A stretch of DNA of 25,070 nt from JALQUL01 sp964556425 (lineage in GTDB: Bacteria; Pseudomonadota; Gammaproteobacteria; Burkholderiales; Burkholderiaceae_C). Positions 1-7,219 of this stretch are shown piece by piece. A program made the translations under genes and the position numbers. Position 1 is the first letter of the stretch, and each line of letters opens with the position of its first letter. The stretch spans positions 1 through 25,070 of the forward strand of contig CAZKWC010000041.1 of assembly GCA_964556425.1 (NCBI GenBank), given 5' to 3'. Under the pieces are notes generated by a model. It was not told where the DNA came from and made no database searches. It saw nothing but the letters and a program-made list of their open reading frames with translations.

Positions 1-708
1 TGGAAACAAACGGCTGCCGAATACCGTGCCCTTTATTACCAAGGCTACAACCTAGCTAAATTTCGAGTAGAGCAAGCCATTGCTAAACGCAAAGCAGGCG
101 ATAAGCCATTGGCAGTGGTGACTGATCTTGACGATACTGTTTTATTACCTCTGCCTTATTGGGGTCATTTAATCAATCAAAATAAAGACTTTTTTGATGA
201 CCCAATTTGGGATGCTTGGATTCCAAAAAATCAAATGGTAGTCGCCCCTGGTGCTTTAGAGTTTTTTAAGTTTTGCGAAGCCAATGGAGTAGAGGTTTAT
301 TATGTGAGTAGCCGTGACCAGGGTGAAAAAACTTCAGAGTACGGCATTAACCATGTAAAAGTAGCCGGCCTGCCTTATGCAGATGCCAACCACGTGACTA
401 TTTTGCGCGACACTTCTAACAAAGAAAAACGTCAAGATGAAATTGCTAAATCGTTTGATGTAGTAGTATTTTTAGGCGACAACCTCAATGATTTTCGTCG
501 TAAGTTCTACACCAAAAATGTAGATGAGCGCATTAAATTAATGGAAGAAGATAAAGCCAAATATGGGAATAACTATATTTTGTTTCCTAACCCAACCGAT
601 GGCCATTGGATGAGAGCTATTTTTGGCGATAGCGAGCCGCCTCCAAGCGATGCTAACCGTGAGACCTTTAAAAAGGCTGCGACTCGTCAAGCCTGGGATG
701 GCAAATAA
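1..708 (+). CDS. Class C (HAD IIIB) acid phosphatase, lipoprotein e(P4)-like, 5' truncated by window edge
   Basis: The reading frame is open from base 1, so the gene begins upstream of the window; TTG 109 is internal because the preceding residues (TAAEYRALYYQGYNLAK) match the conserved stretch ahead of the first catalytic motif in this family. HAD motif I is VVTDLDDT at about codons 38-45, motif II is the Ser in VYYVSSRD, and motif IV is VFLGDNLNDF. Members are usually secreted or outer-membrane-anchored phosphomonoesterases that release phosphate from nucleotides such as NMN, but the signal peptide that would show location lies outside the window. The first aspartate pair of motif I is intact, so activity is plausible. 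The gene ends at TAA 706-708 and is followed by a hairpin terminator shared with the convergent gene. The family call is fairly secure; the substrate is unknown. Confidence 0.85.
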   Translation, partial: WKQTAAEYRALYYQGYNLAKFRVEQAIAKRKAGDKPLAVVTDLDDTVLLPLPYWGHLINQNKDFFDDPIWDAWIPKNQMVVAPGALEFFKFCEANGVEVYYVSSRDQGEKTSEYGINHVKVAGLPYADANHVTILRDTSNKEKRQDEIAKSFDVVVFLGDNLNDFRRKFYTKNVDERIKLMEEDKAKYGNNYILFPNPTDGHWMRAIFGDSEPPPSDANRETFKKAATRQAWDGK

Positions 709-738
709 AACCTTTTTCGTTTTTTGTTAACGGTAATG

Positions 739-773
739 AAAAAACCAAGTCTTTTTTAAGGCTTGGTTTTTTT
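739..773 (+). terminator. Rho-independent terminator, probably bidirectional
   Basis: The arm AAAAACCAAG (about 740-749) pairs with CTTGGTTTTT (762-771), followed by further T. The A-run on the left makes it usable from both strands. It sits between the convergent phosphatase and MGMT-like genes. Confidence 0.85.
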
Positions 774-789
774 GGGACTCAATTTTGTA

Positions 790-1206
790 TTATGAAGATG
801 TTTCAGAGGCACGAACGGCCTCTAACCATTTTGAATCTACCCTTAGTTTTTTGGCAGTAGTAGAGTCGGGCGCTACAACCCGCCAAAATGGACATACTTG
901 ATGAATAGATTGGCCTTGCTCTAATTCGTCACATGCATTTTCAGCCACAATTCTCAAAAATATTCCTGTGCTAACTGGGCATGTTGCATCGGCCTGATGC
1001 AAGCGGGCTAAATTTTCTCTTAGCTGTGCAGGGCTTAATGTGCTACCTGCAGGAATTTGAGTTTGAATGTATTGATGTATTTCTAATGGACTAGAAATTA
1101 ATAATTTGCATCCTATAGGCAGGCCAGAAAATGGTTTTTCTAAGATACTAATATGTGGCTTGCCAGTTAAAAGTTTTTCGGCCCATGATTTTTTTTTAGA
1201 ACTCAT
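790..1206 (-). CDS. MGMT/alkyltransferase-like (ATL-like) small protein without acceptor cysteine
   Basis: This is a 138-residue protein with a lysine-rich N-terminus (MSSKKKSWAEKL). It resembles a widespread family often labelled 'methylated-DNA-protein cysteine methyltransferase-like'. Its helical middle (about 55-95, with TCPVSTGIFLRI) and the CPFWRVV segment at 105-111 look like the winged-helix part of MGMT. True MGMTs have PCHRV; here the position equivalent to the acceptor Cys is Phe107 and the next is Trp108, so alkyl transfer is not expected. That makes it comparable in logic to ATL proteins, which bind alkylated DNA without repairing it. The gene lies 25 bases downstream of the LysR gene on the same strand and may be cotranscribed with it. 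The family resemblance is from memory; the function is not established. Confidence 0.6.
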   Translation of the reverse strand: MSSKKKSWAEKLLTGKPHISILEKPFSGLPIGCKLLISSPLEIHQYIQTQIPAGSTLSPAQLRENLARLHQADATCPVSTGIFLRIVAENACDELEQGQSIHQVCPFWRVVAPDSTTAKKLRVDSKWLEAVRASETSS

Positions 1207-1231
1207 TTTGATCCTCTTTGCTAGCGAGATA

Positions 1232-2167
1232 TTAACTAGTCGGATTGTGCAAATCTTTTAAACATTTGGCAAATAGTTGTGTGGTTCTTGAGGCTTGAGG
1301 CGAGCGTCTTACAATAGATAAAAACTCGCATCGGTACTGAAATACAGCAGGGTTAATGGCTTGCATTAAACCTTTTTCGATAAATGCATGAGCATAATGG
1401 TCGGGTAAAAAACCTAAAAATTGCCCACTTAAAATAAGTGTGGCTACACCCTCTTGGTCAAAAGCAGTGGCTTTTCGGCTAAGCCTTACTTGTTGGCTAA
1501 TTTCCATATTAGGAGAGTGGTAGCCTAAGCCTGCAAAATGAAAAGCTCGTAAACTTTCCCAATCTTTTGGGTAAAGGTTTTCTTGATTAAACAAACTATG
1601 TTGGTGGCCAGCATACAAATACATGGTTTCATCAAATAAGTTTTCATATTCGAGTGAATCCGATTTTCTGTGACCAGGAATTACGCCAATTTGAAAGCGA
1701 CCGTTCATAATCCCGGTCTCTATGGCGTTAATCGGGGCAACATGTAATTGCAAATTCACATCGGGGGCAAGTTGGCAAAATAGGGCAATCGCTTGATTGA
1801 TTTTAGAAGCGGGGTTGCTGGCTGTTTTATCAAATAAAGCAATATGCAGTTGGCCTCCCATATGTTGATGAATCTCATCTACACCAGTTCTAAAGGCATC
1901 GGTGGCAGCCAATAATGACAGGGTTTGGGCATAAATTTGTTCACCTTCTTGAGTGAGTGAAAACCCACCTCGACCACGCCGACACAAGGCCAAACCTAAA
2001 CGAATTTCTAAATCTTTTACATGCCGACTAATAGTGGAAATGCCAATATTGAGCTCTAACTCTGCAGCGGCCATACCACCACAATCGACAACTGCTTTAA
2101 ATACACGCAATAAACGCATGTCCATATCGCTAATTTGTCCCACTTGGCTTCGTTTTTTTAGTTTCAT
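1232..2167 (-). CDS. LysR-type transcriptional regulator
   Basis: This is a 311-residue protein with the usual LysR length and layout. An N-terminal winged helix-turn-helix spans about residues 15-75 (MRLLRVFKAVVDCGGMAAA, then ISTISRHVKDLEIRLGLALC), and a periplasmic-binding-protein-like effector domain spans about 105-305. It is divergent from the aminotransferase/dehydrogenase pair, across a 98-base intergenic region that holds a short dyad. The classic LysR arrangement is a regulator that represses itself and controls the neighbouring catabolic operon. By that rule it probably senses beta-alanine or a related omega-amino compound; this is inference from position only. The ATG at 2167 is chosen because it leaves a complete HTH and a short normal N-terminal tail. 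Confidence 0.9.
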   Translation of the reverse strand: MKLKKRSQVGQISDMDMRLLRVFKAVVDCGGMAAAELELNIGISTISRHVKDLEIRLGLALCRRGRGGFSLTQEGEQIYAQTLSLLAATDAFRTGVDEIHQHMGGQLHIALFDKTASNPASKINQAIALFCQLAPDVNLQLHVAPINAIETGIMNGRFQIGVIPGHRKSDSLEYENLFDETMYLYAGHQHSLFNQENLYPKDWESLRAFHFAGLGYHSPNMEISQQVRLSRKATAFDQEGVATLILSGQFLGFLPDHYAHAFIEKGLMQAINPAVFQYRCEFLSIVRRSPQASRTTQLFAKCLKDLHNPTS

Positions 2168-2194
2168 AAATTGCTAACTAAGGTTTGATAATTC

Positions 2195-2211
2195 ATACTT
2201 TATAAGAGTAT
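2195..2211. promoter_or_regulatory. Dyad in lysR / aminotransferase intergenic region, candidate LysR operator
   Basis: ATACT and AGTAT form perfect 5-bp arms around a 7-base AT-rich spacer. A looser outer dyad (GGTTT near 2182 and AAACC near 2216) surrounds it. A possible -10 for the aminotransferase gene, TTATAC, lies at 2231-2236, so the dyad would sit near the -35 region where LysR activators usually bind. It does not match the textbook T-N11-A motif exactly. Confidence 0.4.
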
Positions 2212-2265
2212 CACAAAACCTCACAATCAGTTATACAGTTATTTTATTGAAACAAGGAGACGACC

Positions 2266-3627
2266 ATGGATTTAAAAGACAGCCAGCATTTGGGCAAAAC
2301 CCAAGCCCAAATTGATTTCCCAGCTTCACACCTTGAAGCGCATTGGATGCCCTATACAGGCAATCGTCAATTTAAAGCCAATCCCCGCATGATTGTGAGT
2401 GCCGAGGGCTGTTATTACACTGATAGCAATGGTCGTAAAATATTAGACGGTTTATCAGGTTTGTGGTGTGCTGGTTTGGGCCATGGCAATCGTCAAATCA
2501 CCGAGGCGGTGTCTCATCAAATTGGCAAACTCGACTATTCACCTGCTTTCCAATTTGGTCATCCTTTGTCATTTGAGTTAGCCAACAAAATCAAAGCTTT
2601 AACACCTGCTGGTCTTGATCATGTGTTTTTCACTGGTTCAGGCTCCGAGTCAGCCGATACCTCATTAAAAATGGCTAGAGCCTACTGGCGCGCCAAAGGC
2701 CAGGGCACTAAAACCCGTTTTATTGGTCGTGAAAAAGGTTATCACGGTGTTAATTTTGGCGGTATTTCGGTGGGTGGTATTGTGGCTAACCGTAAAACTT
2801 TTGGTCAAGGCGTAGAGGCCGACCACTTACCCCATACCCAATTGGCCAGCAATGCGTTTTCAAAAGGTATGGCAGAAAAAGGCGTTGAATTAGCCGACGA
2901 GTTATTACGTTTAATTGCACTGCACGATGCCTCCAATATTGCAGCCGTTATTGTTGAGCCTTTCTCTGGTTCTGCCGGTGTGGTGATTCCGCCAAAAGGT
3001 TATTTACAACGTTTACGTCAAATCTGTACCGATAACAACATCTTAATGATATTTGATGAAGTGATTACTGGTTTTGGTCGTTGTGGTGCATACACAGGCG
3101 CTGAATCTTTTGGTGTAACCCCAGATATTTTAAATTTTGCAAAACAAGTTACCAATGGTGCACAACCTTTGGGTGGTGTAGTGGTAAGTGATGAAATCTA
3201 CAACACCTTTATGCAGCAAGACTTGCCCGACTATATGTTGGAGTTTGCCCATGGCTACACCTATTCTGCTCACCCAGTTGCTTGTGCGGCAGGTATTGCG
3301 GCCTTAGATGTATTAGTCAAAGAAGACATGATTAATCGGGTTAAAAATATAGCGCCTTACTTCGAAGAAGCCGTACATAGTTTAAAAGGTACACAACATA
3401 TCACCGATATTCGTAACTATGGTTTAGCAGCAGGTTTTACCATTGCCTCATTACCAGGCGAGCCAGCTAAGCGCCCTTATCAAATCGCCATGAAGTGCCT
3501 AGAAAAAGGTTTTTATGTGCGTTATGGTGGCGATACTATCCAGTTAGCTCCACCATTTGTCATTGAAAAACATGAAATTGACAGTTTGATTAATGCTTTG
3601 GGCGAAGCGATTCGTGAAACTGCCTAA
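2266..3627 (+). CDS. Class III aminotransferase, probable beta-alanine (omega-amino acid)--pyruvate transaminase
   Basis: This 453-residue PLP enzyme of fold type I is full length for the omega-amino-acid:pyruvate aminotransferase group. Visible landmarks are the WMPYTGNRQFK entry near residue 27, the FTGSGSESADTSLKMAR cofactor-phosphate loop (about 122-138), GYHGVNFGG (about 158-166), the IFDEVITGFGR segment with PLP-contacting Asp264, and the Schiff-base Lys293 in NFAKQVTNGAQPLGG. A strong ribosome-binding site (AAGGAG) precedes ATG 2266. It would transfer the amino group of beta-alanine (or another omega-amine) to pyruvate, giving malonate semialdehyde and alanine. The next gene can consume malonate semialdehyde, which supports the assignment. 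Exact substrate preference cannot be read from the sequence. Confidence 0.9.
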   Translation: MDLKDSQHLGKTQAQIDFPASHLEAHWMPYTGNRQFKANPRMIVSAEGCYYTDSNGRKILDGLSGLWCAGLGHGNRQITEAVSHQIGKLDYSPAFQFGHPLSFELANKIKALTPAGLDHVFFTGSGSESADTSLKMARAYWRAKGQGTKTRFIGREKGYHGVNFGGISVGGIVANRKTFGQGVEADHLPHTQLASNAFSKGMAEKGVELADELLRLIALHDASNIAAVIVEPFSGSAGVVIPPKGYLQRLRQICTDNNILMIFDEVITGFGRCGAYTGAESFGVTPDILNFAKQVTNGAQPLGGVVVSDEIYNTFMQQDLPDYMLEFAHGYTYSAHPVACAAGIAALDVLVKEDMINRVKNIAPYFEEAVHSLKGTQHITDIRNYGLAAGFTIASLPGEPAKRPYQIAMKCLEKGFYVRYGGDTIQLAPPFVIEKHEIDSLINALGEAIRETA

Positions 3628-3765
3628 GTTTTGATTAGTTTTAATTAATAGACAGAAGGTTGCAGTCAGTCATTTTTCAAGTGATTCTAGTAATGAAGGG
3701 CTCACCCTCCTGTTTTTGTTTTCATCTTATTTTTATCTTTATTTTTTACTTCGGTACCTTTACTC

Positions 3766-5274
3766 ATGACAGCAACACTTCCCACCATCGGCCATTTAAT
3801 TGACGGCAAAATTGTTAACGGTGGCACAAGACAACAAGATGTTTTTAATCCTGCCACTGGCAAAGTAGAAAAACGTTTGCAATTGGCTGATCTTGCCACG
3901 GTAGATGCCGCAATTGCCTCAGCCCATGCTGCTTATCCTGCTTGGCGCGCTACTCCTCCACTTAAGCGTGCACGTGTAATGAGTAATTTAAAAGTATTGC
4001 TCGAACAAAATGCAGACAAAATTGCTGCCTTAATTACTGCAGAGCATGGCAAAGTATTGCCTGATGCGATGGGTGAATTACAACGCGGCATTGAAAACGT
4101 TGAATACGCTAGTTATGCCCCCGAGTTATTAAAAGGCGAACATAGCCGTAATGTAGGTCCTAATATTGACTCATGGAGCGAGTTTCAACCTTTGGGTGTG
4201 ACTGCCGGTATTACGCCATTTAACTTCCCTGCTATGGTACCTTTATGGATGTGGCCAATGGCAATCGCTTGTGGCAACACCTTTATTTTAAAACCCTCTG
4301 AGCGTGACCCCTCTTCTGCCATGTTAATTGCGCAATTAGCACTTGAAGCTGGCTTGCCACCAGGCGTTTTAAATGTGGTCAATGGTGACAAAGAAACCGT
4401 AGACGCTTTATTAACTGACAAACGTGTTTTTGCCATTAGTTTTGTGGGTTCCACTCCAATTGCAGAATATGTGTACAGCACTGGCAGTGCGCATGGTAAA
4501 CGTGTGCAAGCCTTGGGTGGTGCTAAAAACCATGCAGTAGTAATGCCAGACGCCGACATTGCAAATGCGGTAAGTGCCATGATGGGTGCTGCCTACGGTT
4601 CTTGCGGTGAGCGTTGTATGGCGGTGCCATTAATTGTTGCAATTGGCGATGAAGTGGCAGACGCCATGATTGCTGGTTTAAAAACAGAAATCGCAAAAAT
4701 GAAAGTAGGCCCAGGCACTGATGCAAGTAACGATATGGGCCCATTGGTGACTAAACCACACTTCGAAAAAGTCAAAGCTTATGTCGATCAAGGTGTGGCA
4801 GAAGGCGCTAATTTAATTGTCGATGGCCGTGGTGTTGTTATTGAAGGACATGAAGAAGGTTACTTCTTAGGCCCTTGTTTATTTGACAATGTTAAACCAG
4901 GCATGGTGATTTACCAAGAAGAAATTTTTGGCCCAGTGTTAGGTATTGTGCGTGCTCAAAACTTGCAAGAAGCCATGGATATGATTAATGCCCATGAGTA
5001 TGGCAATGGCACTTGTATTTTTACACGTGACGGCGAAGCAGCAAGGTATTTTACCGACAATATTTTGGTTGGTATGGTTGGTGTGAATGTGCCTTTACCA
5101 GTGCCTGTTGCCTATCATTCATTTGGTGGTTGGAAACGCTCTTTGTTTGGTGACTTACACGCATATGGGCCAGACGCAGTACGTTTTTATACCAAGCGCA
5201 AAACCATTACGCAGCGCTGGCCATCAGCCGGTGTACGCGAAGGGGCTGTGTTTAGTTTTCCCTCTAACCGATAA
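3766..5274 (+). CDS. mmsA: CoA-acylating (methyl)malonate-semialdehyde dehydrogenase
   Basis: This 502-residue aldehyde dehydrogenase-fold protein has the hallmarks of the MmsA/IolA group: GHLIDGKIV at the start, the PFNFPAMVPLWMWP segment (about 151-164), the KPSERDPS cofactor region (176-183), and the nucleophile Cys284 in SCGERCMAV. The C-terminal KRSLFGDLHAYGPDAVRFYTK is also typical. The enzyme oxidatively decarboxylates malonate or methylmalonate semialdehyde with NAD+ and CoA, giving acetyl-CoA or propionyl-CoA. After the upstream aminotransferase it would complete beta-alanine breakdown. The 138-base gap from the aminotransferase and the pyrimidine-rich leader without a Shine-Dalgarno site suggest separate or weak translation initiation. 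ATG 3766 is kept because MTATLPTIGHLIDGK matches the usual N-terminus of the family. Confidence 0.93.
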   Translation: MTATLPTIGHLIDGKIVNGGTRQQDVFNPATGKVEKRLQLADLATVDAAIASAHAAYPAWRATPPLKRARVMSNLKVLLEQNADKIAALITAEHGKVLPDAMGELQRGIENVEYASYAPELLKGEHSRNVGPNIDSWSEFQPLGVTAGITPFNFPAMVPLWMWPMAIACGNTFILKPSERDPSSAMLIAQLALEAGLPPGVLNVVNGDKETVDALLTDKRVFAISFVGSTPIAEYVYSTGSAHGKRVQALGGAKNHAVVMPDADIANAVSAMMGAAYGSCGERCMAVPLIVAIGDEVADAMIAGLKTEIAKMKVGPGTDASNDMGPLVTKPHFEKVKAYVDQGVAEGANLIVDGRGVVIEGHEEGYFLGPCLFDNVKPGMVIYQEEIFGPVLGIVRAQNLQEAMDMINAHEYGNGTCIFTRDGEAARYFTDNILVGMVGVNVPLPVPVAYHSFGGWKRSLFGDLHAYGPDAVRFYTKRKTITQRWPSAGVREGAVFSFPSNR

Positions 5275-5297
5275 AATCTCCAATTTTTAGTTGGTTG

Positions 5298-5334
5298 AAA
5301 AGGCCTGAGTTCTTCAACAGCTCAGGCCTTTTTT
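5298..5334 (+). terminator. Rho-independent terminator after mmsA
   Basis: The arms AAAAGGCCTGAG and CTCAGGCCTTTT (5298-5309 and 5321-5332) are a perfect inverted repeat with an 11-base loop, and a T-run follows. The A-run on the left means it can also stop transcripts from the convergent phaM gene. Confidence 0.92.
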
Positions 5335-5335
5335 A

Positions 5336-6130
5336 TTATTTTTTTGGAGTCGCTTTTTTGCGTGCTACTTTAGTCGTATTGGTTTCTTGGCTACCATCAT
5401 TGACACTGTTGTTCGCAGTACTGGTTTTACGAGTGCGTGTCTTTTTGGGTTTGTCTTGGGCTGGCGCAGCACTGTCTGCTTGTGCTGTAGTGGCAGAAGC
5501 TGCGGCAGCATTCGCCACGTCTGCGAGCGCTTGGGCTTGGGCTAAAGCTTGTTCTTGCGCTAGGGCTGCCGCTTTTTCTGATTGCTCTTGAATATCTTTT
5601 AATGTGGCACTAGCAATTTGACCAAATTGTTCAGTGATGCCATTCCACCAAGCCATTGGGTCAACAATGCTTTTATTTTCTTCGCCTGTAGCTTCAGAGT
5701 TTTCGGTTGGCGAGGCGGGTTCTTCTTTTGGAGCGTCTTTTTTTGTCGCTGACTGAAAATCATAGTAACTAGTTGATTCTTTATTTGCACTTGAATCTGA
5801 ATCGGTAGGCATTTTAGGGGTAAATGCTTTGGCCATATCGGCCATTGAAAAGTTCATACTTTCAAGTGTGCTAATAGTCATTTTTTGTACTTCAAGCGCT
5901 TGAATAGTGGCCTTTAAACCCATTAAGTTTTGTTCTAGCCAAAACTGAACCGACTTTAACTCCTCAATTCTTTTATTAATGTCTTCAACGCTTAAAGTAG
6001 GTGCAATCCATTGTGAGACGGCAGCCATAGGATTGCCAGAATTAATATTGGTGTTTTGACTGGCCAGATTTTTTAAAAAATCAAACCCAGGAATCATATT
6101 GCCAAAGCCAGCGTTGTTTGTATTACTCAT
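5336..6130 (-). CDS. phaM: PhaM-like PHA granule regulator / phasin-family protein
   Basis: This 264-residue protein has three zones. The N-terminus is Gly/Phe/Asn-rich (FGNMIPGFDFLKN). A conserved helical core at about 44-92 contains the motif INKRIEELKSVQFWLEQNL and the motif TIQALEVQKMTISTL; this core is characteristic of the PhaM family. A long Ala/Gln-rich coiled-coil-like middle follows (about 170-225), and then a Lys/Arg-rich tail (KPKKTRTRK, VARKKATPKK). In Cupriavidus necator PhaM binds PHA synthase and DNA, linking PHA granules to the nucleoid; the basic tail fits DNA binding. Length agrees with the C. necator protein. AAGGA lies nine bases before the ATG. No PHA synthase or depolymerase is in the window. 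Confidence 0.8.
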   Translation of the reverse strand: MSNTNNAGFGNMIPGFDFLKNLASQNTNINSGNPMAAVSQWIAPTLSVEDINKRIEELKSVQFWLEQNLMGLKATIQALEVQKMTISTLESMNFSMADMAKAFTPKMPTDSDSSANKESTSYYDFQSATKKDAPKEEPASPTENSEATGEENKSIVDPMAWWNGITEQFGQIASATLKDIQEQSEKAAALAQEQALAQAQALADVANAAAASATTAQADSAAPAQDKPKKTRTRKTSTANNSVNDGSQETNTTKVARKKATPKK

Positions 6131-6253
6131 GAGAATGAATCCTTAATTATTCAATTTATACTATTTATAAACAGCAGTATGCCAGTACTTGCTTACACCA
6201 GTATCACTATAAAATAATTCGAGTAAAAAAGCTTGCGATTGTGCGTAATTTTT

Positions 6254-6278
6254 AGTGACGACCCTTTATGTCGTTACT
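6254..6278 (-). other. Hairpin between tonB-like and phaM genes
   Basis: AGTGACGAC and GTCGTTACT pair with one mismatch around a 7-base loop, just after the tonB-like stop codon. No T-run follows on either strand, so it is not a standard intrinsic terminator. It may be a processing or stabilising structure. Confidence 0.4.
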
Positions 6279-6288
6279 GAAAAGTGGT

Positions 6289-7098
6289 TTAAGGCGCTGA
6301 TTCTTCTAGGGTAAATGGAATTCTTTGGATAAGTTCCATGGCTTCTTTTTGACCATTTTTTTGTCCTGGTACAAAACGCCAATGCTCGCTAATTTGTCTG
6401 ATGGCTGCATCATCTAATCTAGCAAAACCACTCGTTTTGACCAAACGAACCTGACTCGGTTGACCATCAACGTCTACCCAAATAGATAAAACCACTACAC
6501 CTTGTTCACCTAATTCACGGCTTCTTTTAGGATAAATAGGTTTGGGATTTTGTAGGTGAGCTGCAAAAGCATTGGGCTTTTCTATTTTGACGACTGGGTT
6601 GGGAGTGGTGCCAGCAGATTGCTTAGTAAGGGTGTTACTGGTGTTTTGGCTACTGGTAGGTGCTGCAGTCGTGGTCTGAGTATTAAGTGTTGCCGCATTA
6701 TTATTGCTTGCCACTGCACTTAGTGGGCTGGCAGAATCGGTCTTCACTATAGGTGAGGCCACTTGAGGCGAAGGCGCAAGCCGGTTGGGAGTTGCCACTT
6801 TTATAGGAGAGGCTTGTTTGCTTACGGACTCGGTTTTTGTGCTGGGCTCAATTGGAATGACCGAGCGCTTAGCAGGGGTTTTGGGTGAAGTTGCTGGCGA
6901 CATAGACAAAGCCGATGTCGGGGCTAAAGCAGAGATCAGCGCAATTTGTATCACTTGGTCGGTTGTTTGTGCTTCTAAAGACCTAAGTTGCCATTGGCTT
7001 GCCCAGAAAAATAGCATCCCATGTATAAGAATTATGCTTATACACACCGTAGCAATCAAGCTACCTTTAATAGGGGATTCGGGCTTATCTGTTTTCAC
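6289..7098 (-). CDS. TonB-like energy transducer
   Basis: This 269-residue protein has TonB architecture: a short cytoplasmic N-terminus, one membrane anchor at about 14-32 (IATVCISIILIHGMLFFW), a long Pro/Ser/Thr/Ala-rich periplasmic linker (about 55-175), and a C-terminal TonB domain (about 182-265) with PIYPKRSRELGEQGVVVLSI, a VDGQPS turn and WRFVPG. TonB proteins carry proton-motive force from ExbB/ExbD to outer-membrane transporters. No exbB, exbD or TonB-dependent receptor is in the window, so it is either an additional TonB or a partner of something elsewhere. The start is GTG 7098; the first internal ATG would cut into the membrane anchor. A beta-barrel gene is transcribed divergently 121 bases away. 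Confidence 0.82.
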   Translation of the reverse strand: MKTDKPESPIKGSLIATVCISIILIHGMLFFWASQWQLRSLEAQTTDQVIQIALISALAPTSALSMSPATSPKTPAKRSVIPIEPSTKTESVSKQASPIKVATPNRLAPSPQVASPIVKTDSASPLSAVASNNNAATLNTQTTTAAPTSSQNTSNTLTKQSAGTTPNPVVKIEKPNAFAAHLQNPKPIYPKRSRELGEQGVVVLSIWVDVDGQPSQVRLVKTSGFARLDDAAIRQISEHWRFVPGQKNGQKEAMELIQRIPFTLEESAP

Positions 7099-7219
7099 AA
7101 ATTAACAATTGTTTAAATATTTTTAAAAATTAGGCGAAATTTGGATATTGATTACAATAAAAAAAACGAAGTCATATAAACTATAAATTAATTGATCCGT
7201 TTATTTGTGAGTAACTTTG

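Noticed and set aside
3702..3899. Minus-strand frame (MARSANCKRF…) across the mmsA start
   Set aside because: It is antisense to the conserved mmsA N-terminus and to the pyrimidine tract, with no family match.
5295..5591. Plus-strand 98-codon frame rich in Ala, Val and Cys antisense to phaM
   Set aside because: It is the complement of the repetitive Ala/Lys-coding 3' end of phaM, and the terminator sits across its start.
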